From Metellina segmentata (Eukaryota; Arthropoda; Arachnida; Araneae; Tetragnathidae), in NCBI GenBank assembly GCA_947359465.1, contig OX375872.1, positions 126,120,337 through 126,184,336 of the forward strand: DNA of 64,000 bases, read 5' to 3'. The notes below the pieces were generated by a model, which was not told the origin of the DNA, made no database searches, and was given only the letters and a program-made list of their open reading frames with translations. Of the stretch, positions 45,880 to 61,400 are shown one piece after another; the first letter of the stretch is position 1; every line of letters begins with the position of its first letter. Made by a program: the position numbers and the translations under genes.

Positions 45880-48800
45880 CCATAATATTTATAGGTTTCA
45901 AGTTGTATTTCAAAAACATATCAGCATGCAGAAACGAAGGTTTTCCTGGATTTTAAAATCATCCATGTGTTCCCCAGGTCTTTAATAATAATGTCTAAAT
46001 TACCATAGTGAAATTTAATCTGAATCTAATGGCATTTCATATTTAAAGAAATCTAAAAAAAACCCAGATTGCAGGTATATGAGCTTCTTTCTTCCACGCT
46101 ATGCTTTCGCTATAAAACGGCCTGATCCATTGCAGTTGTAATTTAAATAACGTGTTTTTTTTTTCCTTGATCAGTTTTTATTGTGTTTTCATTGCCTCTT
46201 GCCTAAATATTTATCAGGATGGAAATGTTTTGCTTTTTTCTCATGTTGCATTGCATTTCTGTGTCTATTTCTTCAATTTGTTGAGATGTATTTCATATTC
46301 ACTGATTTATATGAAAGCACTGGATTCAATGTTGACTATTTTAGAAGCAAGCATTTATAAAGGATGGCTTAGATTCAAATTAGTTTTGTTGCAGTGTTTG
46401 CATCCACTTTTAACATATATATGTCTGGAATTTTGTTGCTTTATTTCTCCTATACATTGAGCAAATATATTGTTCATTTGTGCCAGTATGATGCTTTTGA
46501 AAACAACTTTAATATAACCTTTCAGATATCCATCTGAGAAAGAAAATTAGTGCTGAGTTGCGTGCTATGATTACACAAAGTCTTCTATCTAATAAAGAAA
46601 ATATTGACTTGTGTGTAATAAAAACTGGTTTAATAAAACTTATAAAATCTTCATTGTTGCAATTTTTAACTTGCATTTTTGAATTAATGTTGAAGTTTCT
46701 TTCCTAGTTTCTAAAAATATAAACATGGATGACCCTAAATATTTGTCTCGGAACAGTTCTGTTATCGGTTTTTATGGTCAATTGGTGTCATTCTGTAAGA
46801 CAATCTAATGAGGTTTTATACATGGCATGGAAAAGGATTTTAGCATAATATTCTATACCAACAACAACTCATTTAAAAAGGTAATTTGAAAATACATACC
46901 AACATATGTGCAATGAATCACAAAGCATGCTGAAAGAACTGGTGCACATTAAGTTTATTGTCATGGGATATGAATTCCATCCAAGGATCCTAGCTTAGGT
47001 GTTGCCTGGTTCAATAGAATGTGGATCTTTCACATGGGAACTGAAACATGGATTGGGTGTGAGAGAATGGCATGGGAAAATAACTATATATTGAAAAATC
47101 AACAACTGATTGAGTTTTATGAAAAGGTAAATTTAAATCTTGAGACAAATTCATCCTCATTAAAGAAGGGTCAAACAGGTCAGTCGATCAAAGTGACCAT
47201 CAGAATTTGAGCATTTCTAATGTGAACACAGGAATTCACCTATACAAATCTTGCCGCAAGCCCCTTCTGGGTTCGTCAACAAAAACCATATAAATCAGTC
47301 CAATAACATATCATCACGAATGAATACTAAATTGAGTTCAAATAGCATAGTCTAATCTCACATGTCATATAAACATTTAATAGGATCTTGTAACTAGAGA
47401 GAAATGAATGAATATCTAACCACAGCACACCAAAAAGTATATTCTAGCATTTCATAAAGATCTGAGCATCACAAAACATATTCAATACATACTTTCAGTG
47501 CCATCATATCTTATAAAAAGGTAGAAATTAGAAGCATTAGTGAATAATCAATGCAAAATCCAAACCTTTATATCTTCCAGGAGTACGGGGATATGAATCA
47601 GGACGCTTGCTGCTGTGCATGAAAACATTACAGAAATGAATCCTCAAACACAGTTGACAGAAAGCCCCAACAGGTCAATTTATCAAAGGGACCATTGGGA
47701 TTTGAGGATTACATCCAATCACTCACAGCAGATATGAATTCAACCAAACTGCAAGAAATTATTGTTTACTTTCCCCATGGAGATACAAATCCACCCCAAA
47801 AGGTTTATAAATGCATTGCTAATTATTGTTTACAGTCCCAAATGGTAGGTAACGACACACAGTCCCCCATTCTGTCGGTGTAAAAAAAAAAAGTAAAAAA
47901 CTTGATGATTGGATCCTTGTCTATTAGATTCATGTCAAGCGATGGCATCCCTCTCCATTAGAATCATGTTTCCGCGATGCACGTTAAATTTGTTATGGAT
48001 TTCATATTTCTGGTGCACATTAAATCTGTTGTGGATTCATGCTTCCCAAATCTGGTATAACATACAGGTATAATCATTTCCTGAAAGCCACTCTGGTGCC
48101 ATCTATAAAAGAAGCAACTGGGATTAGAAATCCCTGTTTTATTTATCCTGTCAGGATTTCTCCCAAACAATGAAAAGGTGTCATTTAAAAGCTTGAAAAC
48201 ACAATCCAAATAGGAGTTGATGCTCACTTTGTAGAAATCTTGTAACTTGCTGTAAGCTGTATGGGGATTTTAAACCTAATTGGCATATTTTTGCCTTCAG
48301 AAGAGAATACATGTTAAAATTTGTAGGATTTCATTTTCCGGTGCAGGATACAATTCCCTGGATATGGATAGCCCCATGAACATGTATTGTATAAGATGTA
48401 GATATTATGTGTGGCAAGAAAATGATTGTTTCCCAAACCTATTCTCATGTGGTTTTCAATTTGGGATACAATTCACTGGATAAAATCCCCATGACGTGTG
48501 GCATAAAAATGATTTCAGTATATATACTTACAATGCCTTGGCAGAATTCACTGAAACAAGGAATTGAACAATTAAAAATATATATATATAAATATATGAA
48601 TATTTCCCGTGGTATGAATAATTCAATAGCAGCTTGCAAAAAATTCGGACTACTCGTGTGTAAATACCATTACTTCAAGTGTGACCAAGAAACAAACACT
48701 TTCTAATCTTATAGCAGAATTCTCGCTGATATGGGAACTGAAACACAATGGATGATGTCAGGTCATCCTGAAAGCACACTCGTACAGAGGGGCCTCAAAC

Positions 48801-49822
48801 AGGTCGCAGTCTATCCGAGTGACCATCAGGATTTGAGAAGATTAAAAAATATCAGAGTATATGCTGAAAGACGTTCAATCTCCATCCAGTTTCCAAAGGA
48901 CGATAGCATACATTAAAATGTTTTTGGCTTAATATATTTTATGATCTATTCTCACAAACAGCTGTTATGTTTCTCTCCTGCTTGAAAACACAATCTAAAT
49001 ACTTAACTCTACTTAATGAATAACCTATTGATTGTGAAGACAAATAATGGAACAGCCTAGCAAAACATTACACTGAATAATATTAAATACTTGTTGTTAC
49101 ATTTCTAGCATTGAACAAGTCTCACTCAATAAACATTCCTCGAAATGGGTCAATGTTTTCAAAGGCTCCAGATGAAAGAATCTCACCGTTATATTGTATA
49201 CTCTAACAGGAGTATGGGGATATGAATCAGGATGCTTGCTGATGTGTATATTTCCCCCGTGGCATTAGAGAAATGAATCTTAGAAACGCAGGCTTTCACA
49301 CAAACTTGACAAAAAAAACCTAACAGGTCAATCGAGATTTGAGCATTTGTAAATTGACATGAATCACTCACAGCAGATATGAATTCAACCAGACACACTG
49401 CTGCAGAATAGTTGCTAATTATTGTTTACTTTGAGTCAGTCCCATGGAGAGAGTAAATACAGATGCCTCAAAAAGTTTTTATAAATGCGTTGCTAATTAT
49501 TGTTTACAGTCCCCATGGTAGGAAACAACACACATTTGAACTCACACCAATGCGGATCATTTCTTCACAGACAGCTGTGTATACATGAAGTGACATAAAT
49601 AGTTTAAAAGATTCCCATGGAGATACAGATCCAATGAAAGAGTCCCATGGAGATACAAATCCTATGTAAACAACACACCAGTTGTTTAAATGGTGCTAAT
49701 TACTGTAGTGACATGGCATTTAAAATTACATTTTATAGTTTTGTACTGCAAATGTAGCTTTCAATTAACAAGTAATACTTTTCATAAAACTTAATTTAAT
49801 TAGTTTTAATGTCCTTCAACTA

Positions 49823-49919
49823 TATATAACCAGCAAGTATAGGTCATATTACTCTACAAAATTCTTGTTACTTAAGAATTTTGAACAGTAGTATGCCCTA
49901 TACCTGCTGATCATATATA
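49823..49919. repeat. 97-nt hairpin, copy 5
   Basis: Same fold, with one arm change (TTTGAACAG instead of TTTGTACAG at about 49880) that adds a mismatch. Confidence 0.8.
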
Positions 49920-51692
49920 TATATATTTGATACAGTATTTGTAAATGTGAATGCAGCACCATCTCATAGCAAGCCCCATGAATGACTTGTATGTGTGTGA
50001 ACAGTTAAAAATACATAATCTTTTGTAGGTGCAGTCTATCCCATCAGGATTTGAGAAGTTAATCGAAACAGGGTTTGTGCATGGTAGGAATTTACAACAC
50101 AGACATGCACGTTCAATCTGGGACAGTGTTTGTAAATGTGAATGCAGCTCACTTGTGAACAGTTACAATCGGTATGTAAATCTGCCATGACATTGAATTA
50201 AAAAAAAAGTATTTTCTTCCTATTGCCACATGTGTCGAGATCAATCCAGCCAAAAATAACAACCAGTGTCAAATAAATTACCAGCAACCTAAAATGTTTT
50301 TTTTTACTTGAAATGAAATATCAACCAGTTTTAGTTTCCAATCCAAAAAAAGTAAATTAGCAAGCCAGAATTCACAACAGTTGCGTTTATCAACAAAAAA
50401 GCACCGTTTTGCTTCAAATGTAAACAATACTTGGGAAAATGAAACCCTGATCCAATACAGATTTAACATGCACATGAATTTAGAAAAATGAAACAATGAC
50501 TACAGATTTAACGTGCACCAGATTTAAACAATGAAACCATGACAGTTGTAAAGGCAGAACCAATTGATTTGTACACTAGATTTGGGAAAATGAAACCCTG
50601 ATCCTTTTCAAGAATCTAAACACAGTAACACCAAAAATGTTTGTCTGAAACCTTTTCCTAAAAAAAACTTTTCTGAAACCTTTTACTAAAAATACAGGAG
50701 ACAGGTGCATGTTAAATCTGTTGTCTTGGATCAGGATTTCATTTTCCTAAAATTAAGGAGAAAGCTGCATGTTAAATCTGTTGTCTTGAGGTTATTCAAT
50801 GGGATGTGGATAGTTCTCATGGGAACTGAAACCTGGTTGGGTGTATGTTACACGAGTTTTATACATGGCATGGAAAAGGGTTCTAGCAAGATATTCTATA
50901 GCAACCACAACTCATTTAAAAAGGTAACTAAAAATACATACCAACTTAGTGCAATGAATCACAAAGCATGCTCAAAGAACAGGTGCACATTCAATTTATT
51001 GTCATGGGATATGAATTCCATCCAAGGATCCTAGCTCAGGTGTTGTATGGATCTTTCATATGAGAACTGAAACATGGATTGGGTTTGAGAGAATAGCATG
51101 GGAAAATAAGTTGATACTGAAAAAAACAACCACTGATTGAGAACCAGATAAATCAGTCCAATAACACATCACAACGAATGAATACTAAATTGAGTTCAAT
51201 GAGCATAATCAAATCTCACATGTCAAATAAACATTTAATCGGATCTTGTAACTAGAGAGAAATGAATGAATATCTCACCACTGCACACCAAAAAGTATAT
51301 TCTAGCATGTCATAAAGATCGGAGCATCACAAAACAAATTCAATAGATACTTTCAGGGCCATCAAATCTTATAAATAGGTATAAATGAGAAGCATTAGTG
51401 AATAATCAATGCAAAATCCATACCTTTATATCTTCCAGGAGTACGGGTATATGAATCAGGATGCTTGCTGCTGTGCATGAAAACATTACAAAAATGAATC
51501 ACTCAAACACAGACTACACACAGTTGACAGAAAGCCCCAACAGGTCAATTTATCAATGGGACCATTGGGATTTGAGCATTTCATCCAATCACTCACAGCA
51601 CATATGAATTCAACCAAACTGCAGGAAATTATTGTTTACTTTCCCCATGGAGATACAAATCCATCCCAAAAGTTTTATAAATGTGTTGGTAG

Positions 51693-52159
51693 GTAACAAC
51701 CGGACACATACGACTTCCATCAACAATAGATGGGAGATCATATTGTTCCAAATGCATTTCCATTTGCCCCTTCCACTTACTCCAATTTCCAGCTCCTTCC
51801 ACTTTGTCTATCTGTACCTTTAGATCAGCTATACTAGCGACTCGCTCTGCTAGGCCTAACTTAATAAAGTTCGCTTTCCTTTTCAAAAACTGCAGATTTA
51901 CTTCACTTAGTTTTAAAACGTGATAAGCCCATAACCTGATACGATTATCAACAAATCAGGGTCATCAAACAAAACAGGAAAACTCAAGGGCTAAGAGAAT
52001 AAGAATTTAATATGTAAACAAAATACATATTACACAAAAGAGAATAGAATGCATTAGTGAGAAGTTGTAGTTGTAGTTAATACAACAGGTATATAAGTTG
52101 AGTTGTAGCTCGTCTTTTTCCAACAACATATTGCCAAGTTCATTTCTCATTACAAGTCA
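51693..52159 (-). mobile_element. Truncated Copia 5' end, unit copy 6
   Basis: Gag start, primer site and LTR as in copy 1, with a small insertion (CAACATATTGCC) in the LTR. Confidence 0.75.
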
Positions 52160-55100
52160 CCATAATATTTATAGGTTTCAAGTTGTATTTCAAAAACATA
52201 TCAGCATGCAGAAACGAAGGTTTTCCTGGATTTTAAAATCATCCATGTGTTCCCCAGGTCTTTAATAATAATGTCTAAATTACCATAGTGAAATTTAATC
52301 TGAATCTAATGGCATTTCATATTTAAAGAAATCTAAAAAAAACCCAGATTGCAGGTATATGAGCTTCTTTCTTCCACGCTATGCTTTCGCTATAAAACGG
52401 CCTGATCCATTGCAGTTGTAATTTAAATAACGTGTTTTTTTTTTCCTTGATCAGTTTTTATTGTGTTTTCATTGCCTCTTGCCTAAATATTTATCAGGAT
52501 GGAAATGTTTTGCTTTTTTCTCATGTTGCATTGCATTTCTGTGTCTATTTCTTCAATTTGTTGAGATGTATTTGGTATTCACTGATTTATATGAAAGCAC
52601 TGGATTCAATGTTGACTATTTTAGAAGCAAGCATTTATAAAGGATGGCTTAGATTCAAATTAGTTTTGTTGCAGTGTTTGCATCCACTTTTAACATATAT
52701 ATGTCTGGAATTTTGTTGCTTTATTTCTCCTATACATTGAGCAAATATATTGTTCATTTGTGCCAGTATGATGCTTTTGAAAACAACTTTAATATAACCT
52801 TTCAGATATCCATCTGAGAAAGAAAATTAGTGCTGAGTTGCGTGCTATGATTACACAAAGTCTTCTATCTAATAAAGAAAATATTGACTTGTGTGTAATA
52901 AAAACTGGTTTAATAAAACTTATAAAATCTTCATTGTTGCAATTTTTAACTTGCATTTTTGAATTAATGTTGAAGTTTCTTTCCTAGTTTCTAAAAATAT
53001 AAACATGGATGACCCTAAATATTTGTCTCGGAACAGTTCTGTTATCGGTTTTTATGGTCAATTGGTGTCATTCTGTAAGACAATCTAATGAGGTTTTATA
53101 CATGGCATGGAAAAGGATTTTAGCATAATATTCTACACCAACAACAACTCATTTAAAAAGGTAATTTGAAAATACATACCAACATATGTGCAATGAATCA
53201 CAAAGCATGCTGAAAGAACTGGTGCACATTAAGTTTATTGTCATGGGATATGAATTCCATCCAAGGATCCTAGCTTAGGTGTTGCCTGGTTCAATAGAAT
53301 GTGGATCTTTCACATGGGAACTGAAACATGGATTGGGTGTGAGAGAATGGCATGGGAAAATAACTATATATTGAAAAAGCAACAACTGATTGAGTTTTAT
53401 GAAAAGGTAAATTTAAATCTTGAGACAAATTCATCCTCATTAAAGAAGGGTCAAACAGGTCAGTCGATCAAAGTGACCATCAGAATTTGAGCATTTCTAA
53501 TGTGAACACAGGAATTCACCTATACAAATCTTGCCGCAAGCCACTTCTGGGTTCGTCAACAAAAACCATATAAATCAGTCCAATAACATATCATCACGAA
53601 TGAATACTAAATTGAGTTCAAATAGCATAGTCTAATCTCACATGTCATATAAACATTTAATAGGATCTTGTAACTAGAGAGAAATGAATGAATATCTCAC
53701 CACAGCACACCAAAAAGTATATTCTAGCATTTCATAAAGATCTGAGCATCACAAAACATATTCAATACATACTTTCAGTGCCATCATATCTTATAAAAAG
53801 GTAGAAATTAGAAGCATTAGTGAATAATCAATGCAAAATCCATACCTTTATATCTTCCAGGAGTACGGGGATATGAATCAGGACGCTTGCTGCTGTGCAT
53901 GAAAACATTACAGAAATGAATCCCTCAAACACAGTTGACAGAAAGCCCCAACAGGTCAATTTATCAAAGGGACCATTGGGATTTGAGGATTACATCCAAT
54001 CACTCACAGCAGATATGAATTCAACCAAACTGCAAGAAATTATTGTTTACTTTCCCCATGGAGATACAAATCCACCCCAAAAGTTTTATAAATGCATTGC
54101 TAATTATTGTTTACAGTCCCAAATGGTAGGTAACGACACACAGTCCCCCATTCTGTCGGTGTAAAAAAAAAAGCAAAAAACTTGATGATTGGATCCCTGT
54201 CTATTAGATTCAAGTCAAGCGATGGCATCCCTCTCCATTAGAATCATGTTTCCGTGATGCACGTTAAATTTGTTATGGATTTCATATTTCTGGTGCACAT
54301 TAAATCTGTTGTGGATTCATGCTTCCCAAATCTGGTATAACATACAGGTATAATCATTTCCTGAAAGCCACTCTGGTGCCATCTATAAAAGAAGCAACTG
54401 GGATTAGAAATCCCTGTTTTATTTATCCTGTCAGGATTTCTCCCAAACAATGAAAAGGTGTCATTTAAAAGCTTGAAAACACAATCCAAATAGCAGTTGA
54501 TGCTCACTTTGTAGAAATCTTGTAACTCGCTGTAAGCTGTATGGGGATTTTAAACCTAATTGGCATATTTTTGCCTTCAGAAGAGAATACATGTTAAAAT
54601 TTGTAGGATTTCATTTTCCGGTGCAGGATACAATTCCCTGGATATGGATAGCCCCATGAACATGTATTGTATAAGATGTAGATATTATGTGTGGCAAGAA
54701 AATGATTGTTTCCCAAACCTATTCTCATGTGGTTTTCAATTTGGGATACAATTCACTGGGGATAAAATCCCCATGACGTGTGGCATAAAAATGATTTCTG
54801 TATATATACTTACAATGCCTTGGCAGAATTCACTGAAACAAGGAATTGAACAATTAAAAAAAACAATATATATATAAATATTTCCCATGGTTATTCAATA
54901 GCAGCTTGCAAAAAATTCGGACTACTCGTGTGTAAATACCATTACTTCAAGTGTGACCAAGAAACAAACACTTTCTAATCTTATAGCAGAATTCTCGCTG
55001 ATATGGGAACTGAAACACAATGGATGATGTCAGGTCATCCTGAAAGCACACTCGTACAGAGGGGCCTCAAACAGGTCGCAGTCTATCCGAGTGACCATCA

Positions 55101-56094
55101 GGATTTGAGAAGATTAAAAAATATCAGAGTATATGCTGAAAGACGTTCAATCTCCATCCAGTTTCCAAAGGACGATAGCATACATTAAAATGTTTTTGGC
55201 TTAATATATTTTATGATCTATTCTCACAAACAGCTGTTATTTTTCTCTCCTGCTTGAAAACACAATCTAAATACTTAACTCTACTTAATGAATAACCTAT
55301 TGATTGTGAAAACAAATAATGGAACAGCCTAGCAAAACATTACACTGAATAATATTAAATACTTGTTGTTACATTTCTAGCATTGAACAAGTCTCACTCA
55401 ATAAACATTCCTCGAAATGGGTCAATGTTTTCAAAGGCTCCAGATGAAAGAATCTCACCGTTATATTGTATACTCTAACAGGAGTATGGGGATATGAATC
55501 AGGATGCTTGCTGATGTGTATATTTCCCCCGTGGCATTAGAGAAATGAATCTTAGAAACACAGTCTTTCACACAAACTTGACAAAAAAAACCTAACAGGT
55601 CAATCGAGATTTGAGCATTTGTAAATTGACATGAATCACTCACAGCAGATATGAATTCAACCAGACACACCGCTGCAGAATAGTTGCTAATTATTGTTTA
55701 CTTTGAGTCAGTCCCATGGAGAGAGTAAATACAGATGCCTCAAAAAGTTTTTATAAATGCGTTGCTAATTATTGTTTACAGTCCCCATGGTAGGAAACAA
55801 CACACATTTGAACTCACACCAATGCGGATCATTTCTTCACAGACAGCTGTGTATACATGAAGTGACATAAATAGTTTAAAAGATTCCCATGGAGATACAG
55901 ATCCAATGAAAGAGTCCCATGGAGATACAAATCCTATGTAAACAACACACCAGTTGTTTAAATGGTGCTAATTACTGTAGTGACATGGCATTTAAAATTA
56001 CATTTTATAGTTTTGTACTGCAAATGTAGCTTTCAATTAACAAGTAATACTTTTCATAAAACTTAATTTAATTAGTTTTAATGTCCTTCAACTA

Positions 56095-56191
56095 TATATA
56101 ACCAGCAAGTATAGGTCATATTACTCTACAAAATTCTTGTTACTTAAGAATTTTGTACAGTAGTATGCCCTATACCTGCTGATCATATATA
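56095..56191. repeat. 97-nt hairpin, copy 6
   Basis: Same fold as at 22544. Confidence 0.8.
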
Positions 56192-57963
56192 TATATATTT
56201 GATACAGTATTTGTAAATGTGAATGCAGCACCATCTCATAGCAAGCCCCATGAATGACTTGTATGTGTGTGAACAGTTACAAATACATAATCTTTTGTAG
56301 GTGCAGTCTATCCCATCAGGATTTGAGAAGTTAATCGAAACAGGGTTTGTGCATGGTAGGAATTTACAACACAGACATGCACGTTCAATCTGGGACAGTG
56401 TTTGTAAATGTGAATGCAGCTCACTTGTGAACAGTTACAATCGGTATGTAAATCTGCCATGACATTGAATTAAAAAAAAAGTATTTTCTTCCTATTGCCA
56501 CATGTGTCGAGATCAATCCAGCCAAAAATAACAACCAGTGTCAAATAAATTACCAGCAACCTAAAATGTTTTTTTTACTTGAAATGAAATATCAACCAGT
56601 TTTAGTTTCCAATCCAAAAAAAGTAAATTAGCAAGCCAGAATTCACAACAGTTGCGTTTATCAACAAAAAAGCACCGTTTTGCTTCAAATGTAAACAATA
56701 CTTGGGAAAATGAAACCCTGATCCAATACAGATTTAACATGCACATGAATTTAGAAAAATGAAACAATGACTACAGATTTAACGTGCACCAGATTTAAAC
56801 AATGAAACCATGACAGTTGTAAAGGCAGAACCAATTGATTTGTACACTAGATTTGGGAAAATGAAACCCTGATCCTTTTCAAGAATCTAAACACAGTAAC
56901 ACCAAAAATGTTTGTCTGAAACCTTTTCCTAAAAAAAACTTTTCTGAAACCTTTTACTAAAAATACAGGAGACAGGTGCATGTTAAATCTGTTGTCTTGG
57001 ATCAGGATTTCATTTTCCTAAAATTAAGGAGAAAGCTGCATGTTAAATCTGTTGTCTTGAGGTTATTCAATGGGATGTGGATAGTTCTCATGGGAACTGA
57101 AACCTGGTTGGGTGTATGTTACACGAGTTTTATACATGGCATGGAAAAGGGTTCTAGCAAGATATTCTATAGCAACCACAACTCATTTAAAAAGGTAACT
57201 AAAAATACATACCAACTTAGTGCAATGAATCACAAAGCATGCTCAAAGAACAGGTGCACATTCAATTTATTGTCATGGGATATGAATTCCATCCAAGGAT
57301 CCTAGCTCAGGTGTTGTATGGATCTTTCATATGAGAACTGAAACATGGATTGGGTTTGAGAGAATAGCATGGGAAAATAAGTTGATACTGAAAAAAACAA
57401 CCACTGATTGAGAACCAGATAAATCAGTCCAATAACACATCACAACGAATGAATACTAAATTGAGTTCAATGAGCATAATCAAATCTCACATGTCAAATA
57501 AACATTTAATCGGATCTTGTAACTAGAGAGAAATGAATGAATATCTCACCACTGCACACCAAAAAGTATATTCTAGCATGTCATAAAGATCGGAGCATCA
57601 CAAAACAAATTCAATAGATACTTTCAGGGCCATCAAATCTTATAAATAGGTATAAATGAGAAGCATTAGTGAATAATCAATGCAAAATCCATACCTTTAT
57701 ATCTTCCAGGAGTACGGGTATATGAATCAGGATGCTTGCTGCTGTGCATGAAAACATTACAAAAATGAATCACTCAAACACAGACTACACACAGTTGACA
57801 GAAAGCCCCAACAGGTCAATTTATCAATGGGACCATTGGGATTTGAGCATTTCATCCAATCACTCACAGCACATATGAATTCAACCAAACTGCAGGAAAT
57901 TATTGTTTACTTTCCCCATGGAGATACAAATCCATCCCAAAAGTTTTATAAATGTGTTGGTAG

Positions 57964-58428
57964 GTAACAACCGGACACATACGACTTCCATCAACAATAG
58001 ATGGGAGATCATATTGTTCCAAATGCATTTCCATTTGCCCCTTCCACTTACTCCAATTTCCAGCTCCTTCCACTTTGTCTATCTGTACCTTTAGATCAGC
58101 TATACTAGCGACTCGCTCTGCTAGGCCTAACTTAATAAAGTTCGCTTTCCTTTTCAAAAACTGCAGATTTACTTCACTTAGTTTTAAAACGTGATAAGCC
58201 CATAACCTGATACGATTATCAACAAATCAGGGTCATCAAACAAAACAGGAAAACTCAAGGGCTAAGAGAATAAGAATTTAATATGTAAACAAAATACATA
58301 TTACACAAAAGAGAATAGAATGCATTAGTGAGAAGTTGTAGTTGTAGTTAATACAACAGGTATATAAGTTGAGTTGTAGCTCGTCTTTTTCCAACAACAT
58401 TGCCAAGTTCATTTCTCATTACAAGTCA
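57964..58428 (-). mobile_element. Truncated Copia 5' end, unit copy 7
   Basis: Gag start, primer site and LTR as in copy 1. Confidence 0.75.
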
Positions 58429-61400
58429 CCATAATATTTATAGGTTTCAAGTTGTATTTCAAAAACATATCAGCATGCAGAAACGAAGGTTTTCCTGGAT
58501 TTTAAAATCATCCATGTGTTCCCCAGGTCTTTAATAATAATGTCTAAATTACCATAGTGAAATTTAATCTGAATCTAATGGCATTTCATATTTAAAGAAA
58601 TCTAAAAAAAACCCAGATTGCAGGTATATGAGCTTCTTTCTTCCACGCTATGCTTTCGCTATAAAACGGCCTGATCCATTGCAGTTGTAATTTAAATAAC
58701 GTGTTTTTTTTTTCCTTGATCAGTTTTTATTGTGTTTTCATTGCCTCTTGCCTAAATATTTATCAGGATGGAAATGTTTTGCTTTTTTCTCATGTTGCAT
58801 TGCATTTCTGTGTCTATTTCTTCAATTTGTTGAGATGTATTTGGTATTCACTGATTTATATGAAAGCACTGGATTCAATGTTGACTATTTTAGAAGCAAG
58901 CATTTATAAAGGATGGCTTAGATTCAAATTAGTTTTGTTGCAGTGTTTGCATCCACTTTTAACATATATATGTCTGGAATTTTGTTGCTTTATTTCTCCT
59001 ATACATTGAGCAAATATATTGTTCATTTGTGCCAGTATGATGCTTTTGAAAACAACTTTAATATAACCTTTCAGATATCCATCTGAGAAAGAAAATTAGT
59101 GCTGAGTTGCGTGCTATGATTACACAAAGTCTTCTATCTAATAAAGAAAATATTGACTTGTGTGTAATAAAAACTGGTTTAATAAAACTTATAAAATCTT
59201 CATTGTTGCAATTTTTAACTTGCATTTTTGAATTAATGTTGAAGTTTCTTTCCTAGTTTCTAAAAATATAAACATGGATGACCCTAAATATTTGTCTCGG
59301 AACAGTTCTGTTATCAGTTTTTATGGTCAATTGGTGTCATTCTGTAAGACAATCTAATGAGGTTTTATACATGGCATGGAAAAAGATTTTAGCATAATAT
59401 TCTACACCAACAACAACTCATTTAAAAAGGTAATTTGAAAATACATACCAACATATGTGCAATGAATCACAAAGCATGCTGAAAGAACTGGTGCACATTA
59501 AGTTTATTGTCATGGGATATGAATTCCATCCAAGGATCCTAGCTTAGGTGTTGCCTGGTTCAATAGAATGTGGATCTTTCACATGGGAACTGAAACATGG
59601 ATTGGGTGTGAGAGAATGGCATGGGAAAATAACTATATATTGAAAAAGCAACAACTGATTGAGTTTTATGAAAAGGTAAATTTAAATCTTGAGACAAATT
59701 CATCCTCATTAAAGAAGGGTCAAACAGGTCAGTCGATCAAAGTGACCATCAGAATTTGAGCATTTCTAATGTGAACACAGGAATTCACCTATACAAATCT
59801 TGCCGCAAGCCACTTCTGGGTTCGTCAACAAAAACCATATAAATCAGTCCAATAACATATCATCACGAATGAATACTAAATTGAGTTCAAATAGCATAGT
59901 CTAATCTCACATGTCATATAAACATTTAATAGGATCTTGTAACTAGAGAGAAATGAATGAATATCTCACCACAGCACACCAAAAAGTATATTCTAGCATT
60001 TCATAAAGATCTGAGCATCACAAAACATATTCAATACATACTTTCAGTGCCATCATATCTTATAAAAAGGTAGAAATTAGAAGCATTAGTGAATAATCAA
60101 TGCAAAATCCATACCTTTATATCTTCCAGGAGTACGGGGATATGAATCAGGACGCTTGCTGCTGTGCATGAAAACATTACAGAAATGAATCCCTCAAACA
60201 CAGTTGACAGAAAGCCCCAACAGGTCAATTTATCAAAGGGACCATTGGGATTTGAGGATTACATCCAATCACTCACAGCAGATATGAATTCAACCAAACT
60301 GCAAGAAATTATTGTTTACTTTCCCCATGGAGATACAAATCCACCCCAAAAGTTTTATAAATGCATTGCTAATTATTGTTTACAGTCCCAAATGGTAGGT
60401 AACGACACACAGTCCCCCATTCTGTCGGTGTAAAAAAAAAAGCAAAAAACTTGATGATTGGATCCCTGTCTATTAGATTCAAGTCAAGCGATGGCATCCC
60501 TCTCCATTAGAATCATGTTTCCGTGATGCACGTTAAATTTGTTATGGATTTCATATTTCTGGTGCACATTAAATCTGTTGTGGATTCATGCTTCCCAAAT
60601 CTGGTATAACATACAGGTATAATCATTTCCTGAAAGCCACTCTGGTGCCATCTATAAAAGAAGCAACTGGGATTAGAAATCCCTGTTTTATTTATCCTGT
60701 CAGGATTTCTCCCAAACAATGAAAAGGTGTCATTTAAAAGCTTGAAAACACAATCCAAATAGCAGTTGATGCTCACTTTGTAGAAATCTTGTAACTCGCT
60801 GTAAGCTGTATGGGGATTTTAAACCTAATTGGCATATTTTTGCCTTCAGAAGAGAATACATGTTAAAATTTGTAGGATTTCATTTTCCGGTGCAGGATAC
60901 AATTCCCTGGATATGGATAGCCCCATGAACATGTATTGTATAAGATGTAGATATTATGTGTGGCAAGAAAATGATTGTTTCCCAAACCTATTCTCATGTG
61001 GTTTTCAATTTGGGATACAATTCACTGGGGATAAAATCCCCATGACGTGTGGCATAAAAATGATTTCAGTATATATACTTACAATGCCTTGGCAGAATTC
61101 ACTGAAACAAGGAATTGAACAATTAAAAAAAACAATATATATATAAATATTTCCCATGGTTATTCAATAGCAGCTTGCAAAAAATTCGGACTACTCGTGT
61201 GTAAATACCATTACTTCAAGTGTGACCAAGAAACAAACACTTTCTAATCTTATAGCAGAATTCTCGCTGATATGGGAACTGAAACACAATGGATGATGTC
61301 AGGTCATCCTGAAAGCACACTCGTACAGAGGGGCCTCAAACAGGTCGCAGTCTATCCGAGTGACCATCAGGATTTGAGAAGATTAAAAAATATCAGAGTA

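Larger units (their letters stand above)
44885..51162 (+). repeat. Macrosatellite unit, copy 5 (6,278 bp)
   Basis: It carries the variant GTACGGGTATAT (about 45163), shared with copies 6 and 7 only, and GGCAGAACC near its end (about 50555), shared with copy 6 only. Confidence 0.97.
51163..57433 (+). repeat. Macrosatellite unit, copy 6 (6,271 bp)
   Basis: It is a mosaic: the first part is like copies 5 and 7, and the middle carries copy 2/7 variants (ATTCTACACC, GGGGATAAAATCC, TTATTTTTCTCTCC). Confidence 0.97.
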